From: Kribbella rubisoli
GTDB lineage: Bacteria; Actinomycetota; Actinomycetes; Propionibacteriales; Kribbellaceae
Direction: 5' to 3'
Length of the DNA: 64,000 nucleotides
Assembly: GCF_004217145.1 (NCBI RefSeq)
Contig: NZ_SHKR01000011.1
Coordinates: forward strand, 620,001-684,000
In this document: piece by piece, positions 9,804 through 17,068 of the stretch
How the letters are laid out: each line of letters starts with the position of its first letter
Position numbering within the stretch: the stretch's first letter is position 1
Translations under genes and position numbers: made by a program
The notes under the pieces: model-generated
The model's input: the letters and a program-made list of their open reading frames with translations, nothing else
What the model was told of the DNA's origin: nothing
Databases searched by the model: none

Positions 9804-10930
9804 CGTATGTCGACTTCGTTGCCCTCCGGGTCGCTGATCAAACAGCTGTGTGGGCTCTGATCCAGCACTCGCCCACCCGCAGCCAGGGCTGTATCGATGC
9901 GAGCCTGGACCTGATCCTGCGGTACGACGAGCTGCAGGTGGATGCGGTTGCGCTGCTTCGTCCGCTCGTCGTTCGGATCCAGCTGCTGGAAGAACAGGAC
10001 CGGGTTCAGCCGGCGTGGATCGTAGATGTCGGACACCTGCGCCCGCGGATCCGGCTGGTAACCGAGCATCGTCCGCCAGAACGTGCTGAGCGCGTCGGCG
10101 TCGACCGCATCGATGCCGAACTGGACGAAGCGCAGCGGCCGCGCGTCCGGTGCGAGTCCCAGGTCGTGCGCAGCGTCCTGGATGCGCTTGGCGAGCTCGA
10201 CGAAGGCCGCGCCGCCGTTGGGCAGGTCGTCCTCCCATTGGTCCTTGCTGCCGTCGATCATCACCCCGGTCGGTCGCAGGTCGATCTGCAGCGGAGTGCT
10301 CGCGTCGTCGGCCAGCTTCGCGACGGCGGAGACGAACCGGCTCGCCTGCGCGGGCGACGTCGTCGGGTAGAAGACCATCGCGGCGAAGTTGGTCCGCCAG
10401 TCGGCGGCATCCGGTGACAGCTCGTCACCTGGGACCAGGTCGACCTCGTTGCCTTCGGGATCCGCGAGCGCGACGCCCCACGCGCCGTACGGCTCCTGGC
10501 CGGTCGCGGCCCGGACCGCGTCCACCGCGTCGGACGGCCGGACGACGTCGACGTGGATGCGGTTGCGGAGCGGCCGGGGGTCGGTGAGGGGCCGGACGGT
10601 GATGCCCGGGTCGCGCCGGAGCGGATCCCGATCGGTCTCGTAGCCGAACGCCGTACGCCAGAAGGTCGTCACCGCGGCCGGGTCGGTCGCCTCGAAGGCG
10701 AGGTGGACCTGCTGCAGCACGCTTGGATCGGCGGTCAGGCCGAGGTCTTGCGCTGCTTTTGAGATCTCTCGGGCGGACTCTTCGCCGGAGGTCCGCAGTC
10801 GTAGACCGGTCGCCCGGAGGTCCGCCTCCGTCCCGGCGGGGAGACGCTCGACCAGCGCGGCGCCGGCCGCGTGCGAGGGAGCGTCGTACCAAGTGGTCAG
10901 GGAGCGGTCGAGGAGCCGCCATTCGGTCAT
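9800..10930 (-). CDS. Tandem VOC (glyoxalase-like) protein
   Basis: 376 residues from the ATG at 10930; GTG at 10939 is an alternative. Two similar halves each end in a metal-ligand-like strand (ALADPEGNEVDLVP and CLISDPEGNEVDIR), the signature of glyoxalase/bleomycin-resistance (VOC) folds. The segments before each half (RISKAA.. QVHLAFEATDP and RIQDAA.. RFVQFGIDAVDA) resemble the pterin-carbinolamine-dehydratase-like region often found in front of VOC domains in actinobacteria. Function may be detoxification or an isomerase/dioxygenase reaction. It is coupled to the downstream F420 oxidoreductase. Confidence 0.8.
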   Translation of the reverse strand: MTEWRLLDRSLTTWYDAPSHAAGAALVERLPAGTEADLRATGLRLRTSGEESAREISKAAQDLGLTADPSVLQQVHLAFEATDPAAVTTFWRTAFGYETDRDPLRRDPGITVRPLTDPRPLRNRIHVDVVRPSDAVDAVRAATGQEPYGAWGVALADPEGNEVDLVPGDELSPDAADWRTNFAAMVFYPTTSPAQASRFVSAVAKLADDASTPLQIDLRPTGVMIDGSKDQWEDDLPNGGAAFVELAKRIQDAAHDLGLAPDARPLRFVQFGIDAVDADALSTFWRTMLGYQPDPRAQVSDIYDPRRLNPVLFFQQLDPNDERTKQRNRIHLQLVVPQDQVQARIDTALAAGGRVLDQSPHSCLISDPEGNEVDIR

Positions 10931-10978
10931 GGCACCCACAGTAGAACCGGAACCGGACAGAGTACTTCCGGAAATGCC

Positions 10979-11010
10979 AGAAGGGCCGGTCCACCTGAAC
11001 CGGCCCTTCT
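10979..11010. terminator. Terminator after the Bax inhibitor-1 gene
   Basis: AGAAGGGCCGGT (10979-10990) pairs perfectly with ACCGGCCCTTCT (10999-11010), an 8-base loop between. It lies about 50 bases past the 11059 stop of the leftward Bax-inhibitor gene and upstream of the next leftward gene, so it separates the two transcripts. Confidence 0.85.
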
Positions 11011-11029
11011 GAAGACATTACGGCTGTCG

Positions 11030-11074
11030 CGCCGCCGCGGTTCAGTCGCCGCCGCGGTTCAGTCGCCGCCGCGG
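11030..11074. repeat. 17-bp tandem repeat, about 2.6 copies, across a stop codon
   Basis: The unit CGCCGCCGCGGTTCAGT occurs at 11030-11046 and 11047-11063, followed by its first 11 bases at 11064-11074. The TGA stop of the Bax-inhibitor gene (11059-11061) lies in the second unit. This looks like replication slippage that duplicated the gene's last codons and stop. Confidence 0.9.
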
Positions 11075-11883
11075 AGGATCGCGAGGATGCGCAGGATGTT
11101 CCAGTACAGCCAGACCAGGGTGACGGTCAGGCCGAACGCGGCGCGCCAGGCCTCGCTCTGCGGGGCGCCGTGGCGGACGCCCTGCTCGATCATGTCGAAG
11201 TCGAGAATCAGGTTGAACACCGCGAGCCCGGCGCCGATCGCGGCGAAGATCAGGCCCATGGCGCCGAAGCCGCCGATCCCGGTCTGCACCCCGAACAGGC
11301 TGAGCAGCAGGTTGATGACCACCACGCCGGCGAAGCCCATCGTCCCGATGATCACCATCCGGGTGAACTTCGGCGTCACCTTGATCGCGAAGTACTTGTA
11401 CGTCGCCAGCGTCAGGCCGGCCGTCACCATCGTGGCCAGCACGGCCTGCACGATGATGCCGGAGTCACCGACCCAGTTGGCGATGAACTTGGAGCCGATC
11501 CCGAGGAACACGCCCTCGGCCACGGCGTACGCCATCAACAGCACCGGGTTCACCTTGCGGGCGAACGACAGCACCAGGCCGATCGCGAGCGCCGCCAGCA
11601 TCCCGGCGAAGAACGCCGGGCCGACCGCGGTGTCCGGGATCGCCTTCCAGGCGATCGCCGCGACCACGGTGACGACACCCAGGGTGGCGGCGGTGCGGAC
11701 GATCACGTCGTCCATCGTCATGGGGCGGCTCGCGGCCGGAGCACCTTGGTACTGCGGCGGCATACCCGAGCCGCCGTAGCCGTAGGCTCCTGGCTGACCG
11801 TACGGAGCGGCCCCCGGATAGGCCTGGCCCTGGCCAGGCGCAAACGCACTCGACCGGTTCAGCACCGGGTTACTGCTCTGCAT
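11059..11883 (-). CDS. Bax inhibitor-1/YccA family membrane protein
   Basis: 274 residues. The ATG at 11883 is preferred because AGGAGG lies five bases upstream; ATG 11886 is too close to it. Residues 1-55 are a Pro/Gly/Gln/Tyr-rich cytosolic tail. Seven hydrophobic helices follow, with the family block FNLILDFDMIEQGVRHG near the sixth and a C-terminal WLYWNILRILAILRGGD. This family includes BI-1 calcium-leak channels and YccA, a modulator of the FtsH protease. The role here is inferred only from family. Confidence 0.87.
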   Translation of the reverse strand: MQSSNPVLNRSSAFAPGQGQAYPGAAPYGQPGAYGYGGSGMPPQYQGAPAASRPMTMDDVIVRTAATLGVVTVVAAIAWKAIPDTAVGPAFFAGMLAALAIGLVLSFARKVNPVLLMAYAVAEGVFLGIGSKFIANWVGDSGIIVQAVLATMVTAGLTLATYKYFAIKVTPKFTRMVIIGTMGFAGVVVINLLLSLFGVQTGIGGFGAMGLIFAAIGAGLAVFNLILDFDMIEQGVRHGAPQSEAWRAAFGLTVTLVWLYWNILRILAILRGGD

Positions 11884-12109
11884 CATTTCCTCCTGATGAC
11901 CCACTTCCGGGGCCGTATCGAGATACTACGGCCCCATCCTGAACAACATCTGAGAATCAGGCCGCCGAAAACCCCCTATTTACAAGCGGTTGCGGATCTC
12001 AATCGGTTACCGATACACCCGGTCGGCGGCGTCGTACCTGTATGGGCAGGCACGACGCCGGGACGGCGGCCACCCAGGACGTGATGCTCCCGCAGGCCGG
12101 ATCGGGGGG

Positions 12110-12871
12110 TCAGACGTGGGGGTGGGTGGCTTCCTGCGTTGCCAGGGCGGCGCCGACCTGGTCGGCGAGGGCGACCGCTACCAGGCGTTGTTCGAGGTCG
12201 GGGCGGGCGATGCGGGTGGCGGCGGTGAGGAGGAAGCGGCCGCGGGTCTCGCCTGCGTGCTGGACCGGGAGTTCGATCTCGGCGTTCGTCGGCAGGCCGT
12301 CGCGTTCGACCTTCAGGACATGGGATCCGCGGGTGACCGAACCGTCCGGGTTCAGCCGCGGCGCCGCAGTCTGCTTGCTACCGGCAACGAACTTGGCGCC
12401 GTCGATTCCCAGCAGGGCGGTCAGTTCGGTCCGGACCTGGTCGATCAGGTCGTCCGTGGATCCACCCGCGGCGACCGCCTGCGAGGTGGTGATGACGCCG
12501 TCCAGGTACCCCCGCCGCCGGGACGCGTTGGCTTGTTGCCTCCGGCCCCAGATCGCGATCTGGGTGACGGCGACGCCGATCACCAGCAGCAGCACGGCCT
12601 GTTCGACGTCGTTGCTGCTGTTGATCGTGAAGCTGTCGTACGGAACGGTCAGGAAGAAGTCGAACCAGACCGCGCTCGAGACGGCGGCGAGTACTCCGGC
12701 GAGCCGGATGCCGAACACCGCGACGGCAACGATGACGACGACCAGCAGCAGGGCCGCGTTCGCGTTGTCGAAATGCTCCCGGAACGGGGTCAGCAACGCA
12801 CAAACCGCCGGGGGCGCGAGCAGCGAAGCCGTCAGGACGGGTGTGCGGTAACTCTCCACACCCCTATTCAT
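12110..12871 (-). CDS. DUF4118 sensor-like membrane protein without kinase domain
   Basis: 253 residues from the ATG at 12871. Residues 15-110 hold the four-helix DUF4118 membrane bundle as in KdpD (FGIRLAGVLAAVSSAVWFDF and FLTVPYDSFTI are diagnostic). A linker helix follows, then a GAF-like domain (residues 115-250) without any histidine-kinase or ATPase part. So it has KdpD-type sensing parts but no catalytic output. It may modify another kinase or be an orphan. Divergent from a DinB gene across 62 bases. Confidence 0.8.
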   Translation of the reverse strand: MNRGVESYRTPVLTASLLAPPAVCALLTPFREHFDNANAALLLVVVIVAVAVFGIRLAGVLAAVSSAVWFDFFLTVPYDSFTINSSNDVEQAVLLLVIGVAVTQIAIWGRRQQANASRRRGYLDGVITTSQAVAAGGSTDDLIDQVRTELTALLGIDGAKFVAGSKQTAAPRLNPDGSVTRGSHVLKVERDGLPTNAEIELPVQHAGETRGRFLLTAATRIARPDLEQRLVAVALADQVGAALATQEATHPHV

Positions 12872-12933
12872 GCGCACTTCACCTGTCCCGATCAACCCTT
12901 CTCGCGGAACTCTGTCGCGCCTACCGTTGGCGG

Positions 12934-13434
12934 ATGCCCGAGATCACGCGTACCCGGCCGCCTGAGGACGCCGATGAACGCAGTACGTTCACCGGCCTGC
13001 TCGACTTCCTCCGCTCCACGGTCGAGCTCAAACTGAGCGGCCTGACCGAGCAGCAAGCGTTCGCCCGGCCCGTCGACCCGTCCGCATTGACGCCCGCCGG
13101 CATCGTCAAACACCTCACCGCGGTCGAGCGTTTCTGGTTCTCCATCGACTTCGCCGGCCTGGGCCTCGAGTGGCCGTGGTCCGAGGACGATCCGCACGGC
13201 GGCTTCCCGATCGCCCCCGATGACACGGTCGACGGAATCCTCACCGCGTACCGGGCCGAATGCGCCCGCTCCCGCGAGATCATCGCCGCCGCGCCGTTCG
13301 ACGACGGAGCCCGCTCGGAGGGCATGACGTTCAACCTCCGGTACGCCGTGGCGCACCTGATCGAGGAGACCGCCCGCCACCTCGGCCATCTGGACATCCT
13401 CCGCGAAGCAACCGACGGCGAGGTGGGCGAGTGA
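12934..13434 (+). CDS. DinB/DUF664 family protein
   Basis: 166 residues, ATG at 12934. The pattern LTPAGIVKHLTAVERFWF and, near the end, HLIEETARHLGHLDILREA supplies the three-histidine metal site of DinB-like four-helix bundles. Members include mycothiol- or bacillithiol-dependent transferases and many with unknown activity. Its TGA overlaps the GTG of the next gene (GTGA, 13431-13434), so the two are translationally coupled. Confidence 0.85.
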   Translation: MPEITRTRPPEDADERSTFTGLLDFLRSTVELKLSGLTEQQAFARPVDPSALTPAGIVKHLTAVERFWFSIDFAGLGLEWPWSEDDPHGGFPIAPDDTVDGILTAYRAECARSREIIAAAPFDDGARSEGMTFNLRYAVAHLIEETARHLGHLDILREATDGEVGE

Positions 13435-14627
13435 CGACCGCGTCGTACCGCATCCGGCCGGCCGGCCCCGACGACGTCGCGTTCCTCGCCGACGTCACCC
13501 TCACCGCGACCCGCGCCCAGGGCCGGTTGCCCGCGGACTTGGACGAGGCCGACTGGCGCGGCGGTTTCGAGGAGTGGAGCCGCGAGTCGATCGACGACCC
13601 GACAACCGACCTCAACGTCATCGAGCTCGACGGCCGGCGCGTCGGCCGCCTGCGGATCAGCCGTACGCCGGGATCCGTCGAGCTGAACGGCATCCAGCTC
13701 CACCCCGATGCCCAGAACCGCGGCATCGGTACGGCGATCATCGCCGAACTCCAGTCCGAGGCGGCGACCCGCGGCGTACCGCTCGAACTGCATGTCGAAC
13801 GCGACAACCCGAACGCCCGCCGCCTCTACGACCGCCTCGGCTTCGCCAAGACCGGCGAGGACGGCGCCGAGGACGTCATGCAGTGGACCGAAGGCACGCA
13901 GCTCTGGAACGCCGAGGTCGCCCGGCGGTACGACACCCCCGGCACCGGCATGTTCGCACCTGACGTCCTCGGGCCGACCGTGGATCGCTTGGCCGGGCTC
14001 GCGGACGGCGGGCGAGCACTCGAGTTGGCGATCGGCACCGGGCGGGTCGCCGTACCGCTGTCGGAGCGGGGCGTGCCGGTGAGCGGGATCGAGCTGTCAA
14101 CCGCCATGCTCGCGGAACTCCGCACCAAGGCCGACGAGGCGGCGATCCCGGTGGTTCTGGGCGACATGTCCGTCGTCCGCGCGGCCGGTGAGTTCAGCCT
14201 CGTCTACTTGGTCTTCAACACGATCGCCAACCTGCTCACCCAGGAACAGCAGGTCGCATGCTTCCGCAACGCCGCCCGGCACCTCTCGCCCGGCGGTCAC
14301 TTCGTCATCGAGCTCTGGGTCCCCGAGCTCCGCCGACTCCCACCCGGTACGCCGGCCACCGTCGGCGTCGCGGAGCCCGGCTACATCCTGCTGGACACGT
14401 ACGACGTGCTGAACCAGCACGTCGTCTCGCACCACTTCCACTTCGGCGAAGGCAGCCAGGCAGAGCTCGGCCGCACCCCGCACCGCTACATCTGGCCGGC
14501 CGAGCTCGACCTGATGGCCCAACTCGCCGGCTTCACCCTGGAATCCCGCCACGCCGACTGGACCGGCACACCGTTCACCGCCGACTCCCCCTCCCACATT
14601 TCCGTCTACCGCCTCCCGACGACGTAG
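13431..14627 (+). CDS. GNAT acetyltransferase fused to a SAM-dependent methyltransferase
   Basis: 398 residues from the GTG at 13431. Residues 1-145 are a GNAT domain: QLHPDAQNRGIGTAI is motif A binding acetyl-CoA, and LHVERDNPNARRLYDRLGF is motif B. Residues about 150-398 are a class I methyltransferase: ALELAIGTGRVAVPL is motif I for SAM, SGIELSTAML the acidic loop and LSPGGHFVIELW the post-III strand. The two are continuous with no stop or frameshift. Neither substrate is evident. The coupling to a DinB protein suggests small-molecule modification. Confidence 0.85.
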   Translation: MTTASYRIRPAGPDDVAFLADVTLTATRAQGRLPADLDEADWRGGFEEWSRESIDDPTTDLNVIELDGRRVGRLRISRTPGSVELNGIQLHPDAQNRGIGTAIIAELQSEAATRGVPLELHVERDNPNARRLYDRLGFAKTGEDGAEDVMQWTEGTQLWNAEVARRYDTPGTGMFAPDVLGPTVDRLAGLADGGRALELAIGTGRVAVPLSERGVPVSGIELSTAMLAELRTKADEAAIPVVLGDMSVVRAAGEFSLVYLVFNTIANLLTQEQQVACFRNAARHLSPGGHFVIELWVPELRRLPPGTPATVGVAEPGYILLDTYDVLNQHVVSHHFHFGEGSQAELGRTPHRYIWPAELDLMAQLAGFTLESRHADWTGTPFTADSPSHISVYRLPTT

Positions 14628-14642
14628 AGGACGCTGGTACTC

Positions 14643-14834
14643 GTGGCCACAGATTCGCTGTTCACTCGTTTGGCTCCTGTTCTCAACGTGTCTGATCTTG
14701 CGGCCGAGCGTGCGTTCTACGAGAAGCTCGGATTGCCGGTGACCTACGAGGGACCGGAGTATCCGGATTTCATCGCCTTCCTGCTCCGTACTCCGAGTGG
14801 CTACCGCCTCGCTCTGGAGGGTGAGTCCGAGTAG
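14643..14834 (+). pseudogene. Internally deleted VOC-family gene (63 residues)
   Basis: GTG start, 63 codons. Residues 1-45 match the start of a VOC domain (FTRLAPVLNVSDLAAERAF, YEKLGLPVTYEG, YPDFIAF). Residues 46-63 (LLRTPSGYRLALEGESE) look like the last strand of a VOC protein, which normally comes about 55-60 residues later. The reading frame is intact, so an in-frame internal deletion is likely; half of the metal-binding fold is missing. It could still form an intermolecular fold, but a non-functional remnant is more likely. Confidence 0.6.
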
Positions 14835-14867
14835 TTGCCCGGTGGGTGAGATCACTCCGAAGAGGGT

Positions 14868-14885
14868 TTGTGAAATCTTTCACGA
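14868..14885. promoter_or_regulatory. Rex-type redox operator upstream of NADH dehydrogenase
   Basis: The 18 bases TTGTGAA-ATCT-TTCACGA match the Rex consensus TTGTGAA-N4-TTCACAA at 13 of its 14 fixed positions; the core GTGAAA-TC-TTTCAC (14870-14883) is a perfect palindrome. It lies 58 bases before the ATG of the type II NADH dehydrogenase. Rex is the NADH/NAD-sensing repressor of actinobacterial respiratory genes, so the target fits the site. Confidence 0.75.
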
Positions 14886-14942
14886 GCGTTTAGCGTTGAA
14901 GTGAACATGAAGTCTGAGAACCACTCAGGGAGTGTGAACCGC

Positions 14943-16250
14943 ATGACAGCCCAGGTGCCGCACATCCTCGTCGTCGGAGGCGGTTACGTCGGGATGTACA
15001 CCGCGTTCGGCCTGCGCCGCGCCGCCCGCAAGGGCCGGATCCGCGTGACTGTGGTCGACCCGCGGTCGGTGATGACCTACCAGCCGTTCCTGCCCGAGGC
15101 CGCGGCCGGCTCCGTGGAACCACGCCACGTCGTCGTGCCGCTGCGCAAAACCCTCAAGGGCTGCCGGGTGGTGACCGGCCGCGTGACCGGTATCGACCAC
15201 GCGCACAAGGTCGCCAAGGTGATGCCCGAGGAGGGCCCGGAGTACGAGCTCGCCTACGACCAGATCGTGGTCGCGCTCGGCTCGATCGCCCGCACCCTGC
15301 CGATCCCCGGCCTGGCCGACGAGGCCACCGGGTTCAAGAACGTCGAGGAAGCGATCGCGCTGCGCAACAAGGTCCTCGACCGGCTCGACGTCGCCTCGTC
15401 GCAGCCCGACCCGGCGCTGCGCAAGTCCGCGCTCACATTCGTCTTCATCGGCGGCGGGTACGCCGGTGTGGAGGCGTTCGCGGAGCTCGAGGACATGGCC
15501 CGCTACGCCACCCGCTACTACGACAACATCAAGCCCGAGGACATGCGCTGGGTCCTGGTCGAGGCCACCGGGCGGATCCTGCCCGAGGTCGGTGAGGACC
15601 TCGGCAAGTACACCGTCGACCAGCTCCGCAAGCGCAACATGGACGTCAAGCTGGAGACCCGGCTGGAGTCCTGCGAGAAGGGCCACGTGATCCTCAGCGA
15701 CGGCGAGGAGTTCGACGCGGACACGATCGTCTGGACCGCCGGCGTGAAGGCGAACCCGGCGCTCGCCGCGACCGACTTCCCGCTGGACGAGAAGGGCCGG
15801 ATCAAGACGCTGGCCAACCTGCGGATCGAGGGCGTCGACGACGCCTGGACCGCCGGCGACAACGCCGCCGTACCGGACCTGACCAGTGAGACAGGTGCGT
15901 TCTGCGCCCCGAACGCGCAGCACGCCGTACGCCAGGCGCATCAGCTTGCCGCGAACATCCTCCGGGTGGTCGACGGCCAGCCGCCGCAGGACTACAAGCA
16001 CAAGTACGTCGGCTCGGTCGCGAGCCTCGGCCTGCACAAGGGCGTCGCCCAGCTGTACGGCGTGAAGGTGAAGGGCTGGCTGGCCTGGTTCCTGCACCGG
16101 ACGTACCACGTGTCCCGCGTCCCGACCTTCAACCGGAAGGCCCGCGTCATCCTCGACTGGACGCTGGCGCTGTTCTTCCGCCGCGAGGTCACCAGCCTCG
16201 GCAGCCTGCAGACCCCGAACGAGGAGTTCCGCAGGGCGACCCAGTCGTAA
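14943..16250 (+). CDS. ndh: Type II NADH:quinone dehydrogenase
   Basis: 435 residues from the ATG at 14943, chosen because a GGGAG lies upstream; ATG 14907 adds a non-conserved leader. ILVVGGGYVGMYTA (about residues 9-22) is the FAD Rossmann motif and FVFIGGGYAGVEAFAEL the NADH Rossmann motif. IVWTAGVKANP and DDAWTAGDNAAVPD are the conserved FAD-binding C-terminal blocks, and AQHAVRQA is the AQxA quinone motif. The C-terminal part (KGWLAWFLHRTYHV, WTLALFFRRE) is the amphipathic membrane-binding end. It passes NADH electrons to menaquinone without pumping protons. A Rex operator lies upstream. Confidence 0.93.
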   Translation: MTAQVPHILVVGGGYVGMYTAFGLRRAARKGRIRVTVVDPRSVMTYQPFLPEAAAGSVEPRHVVVPLRKTLKGCRVVTGRVTGIDHAHKVAKVMPEEGPEYELAYDQIVVALGSIARTLPIPGLADEATGFKNVEEAIALRNKVLDRLDVASSQPDPALRKSALTFVFIGGGYAGVEAFAELEDMARYATRYYDNIKPEDMRWVLVEATGRILPEVGEDLGKYTVDQLRKRNMDVKLETRLESCEKGHVILSDGEEFDADTIVWTAGVKANPALAATDFPLDEKGRIKTLANLRIEGVDDAWTAGDNAAVPDLTSETGAFCAPNAQHAVRQAHQLAANILRVVDGQPPQDYKHKYVGSVASLGLHKGVAQLYGVKVKGWLAWFLHRTYHVSRVPTFNRKARVILDWTLALFFRREVTSLGSLQTPNEEFRRATQS

Positions 16251-16260
16251 CCACCTGATC

Positions 16261-16290
16261 GGCCGGCCCTCGACTCGCCGGGGGCCGGCC
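16261..16290. terminator. Terminator between convergent ndh and response-regulator genes
   Basis: GGCCGGCCC (16261-16269) pairs with GGGCCGGCC (16282-16290) around a 12-base loop. It fills the 43-base gap between the ndh stop and the convergent regulator stop, and can end both transcripts; TTCT follows on the plus strand. Confidence 0.85.
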
Positions 16291-16293
16291 TTC

Positions 16294-16953
16294 TCATTCC
16301 CGCAGCATGTCCGCGTCGTGGACCAGCAGCGCGATCTGGACGCGGTTGTTCAGGTCCAGCTTGGTGAGGATGCGGGAGACGTGCGTCTTCACGGTCGGGA
16401 TGCTGAGGTAGAGCGTCGCGCTGATCTCGGCGTTCGACTTCCCCTCCCCCACGGCGACGGCGATCTCGCGTTCGCGGTCGTTCAGGTCCTTCAGTCTGGC
16501 GACCGCCTTGGCCTTGCGGCTGTCCGTCCCTGAGTCGGCGACCCGGGTGATGAGGCGTTTGGTGACGGCCGGTGACAGTACGGGCTGGCCGGCCGCGACC
16601 CGGCGTACCGACTCGACGATCTCGCCGGGCGGGGTGTCCTTCAGGACGAACCCGGCCGCGCCGGCGCGGAGCGCCCGGAGTACATGCTCGTCGGCGTCGA
16701 AGGTGGTGAGGATGACGACCTCGGGCGCGCCGGGACGTCGTCGTACCGTCTCGGTTGCGGTCAGGCCGTCGGTGCCGGGCATCCGGATGTCCATCAGGAT
16801 CACGTCCGGCGCGAGCCGATCGATCAGCCCTTGTACGCCGGAGCCGTCGCCGGCCTCACCGACCACGCGGATGTCCTGCGCACCGCCCAGCATCAACTTC
16901 AGCCCGGCCCGCAACAACGGATCGTCGTCGACGATCAGCACGCGAACGGTCAT
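16294..16953 (-). CDS. NarL/LuxR-family response regulator
   Basis: 219 residues. The receiver domain (1-120) has the acidic pair D10/D11, phosphoacceptor D55 in MDIRMPG and the lysine in GFVLKDTPP. A LuxR-type helix-turn-helix ends the protein (LNDREREIAVAVGEGKSN, IPTVKTHVSRILTKL). It is paired with the histidine kinase at 17069. Its ribosome site (GGGAGG) and start codon lie within the inverted repeat 16951-17035, so its translation may be controlled separately from the kinase. Confidence 0.92.
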   Translation of the reverse strand: MTVRVLIVDDDPLLRAGLKLMLGGAQDIRVVGEAGDGSGVQGLIDRLAPDVILMDIRMPGTDGLTATETVRRRPGAPEVVILTTFDADEHVLRALRAGAAGFVLKDTPPGEIVESVRRVAAGQPVLSPAVTKRLITRVADSGTDSRKAKAVARLKDLNDREREIAVAVGEGKSNAEISATLYLSIPTVKTHVSRILTKLDLNNRVQIALLVHDADMLRE

Positions 16954-17035
16954 GGGGCCTCCCGGCCTGGACTGAGGAGCGGAGGGAGCGAAGCGACCGG
17001 AGCGACGAGGGAAGGCCGGGAGTCACAGCCCCATG
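16951..17035 (-). promoter_or_regulatory. Intercistronic stem-loop covering the regulator's start codon
   Basis: In the minus-strand mRNA, CATGGGGC (17028-17035) and, after a 5-base bulge, CTCCCGGCCT (17013-17022) pair perfectly with AGGCCGGGAG (16959-16968) and GCCCCATG (16951-16958). The ATG and its GGGAG ribosome site are thus both in the stem; the loop is 44 bases. This sits in the 115-base gap between kinase and regulator genes and could lower regulator translation or stabilise the RNA. Confidence 0.65.
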
Positions 17036-17068
17036 ACCCGCCGCGCCGGAGGCGTGGCATCAATAGAG

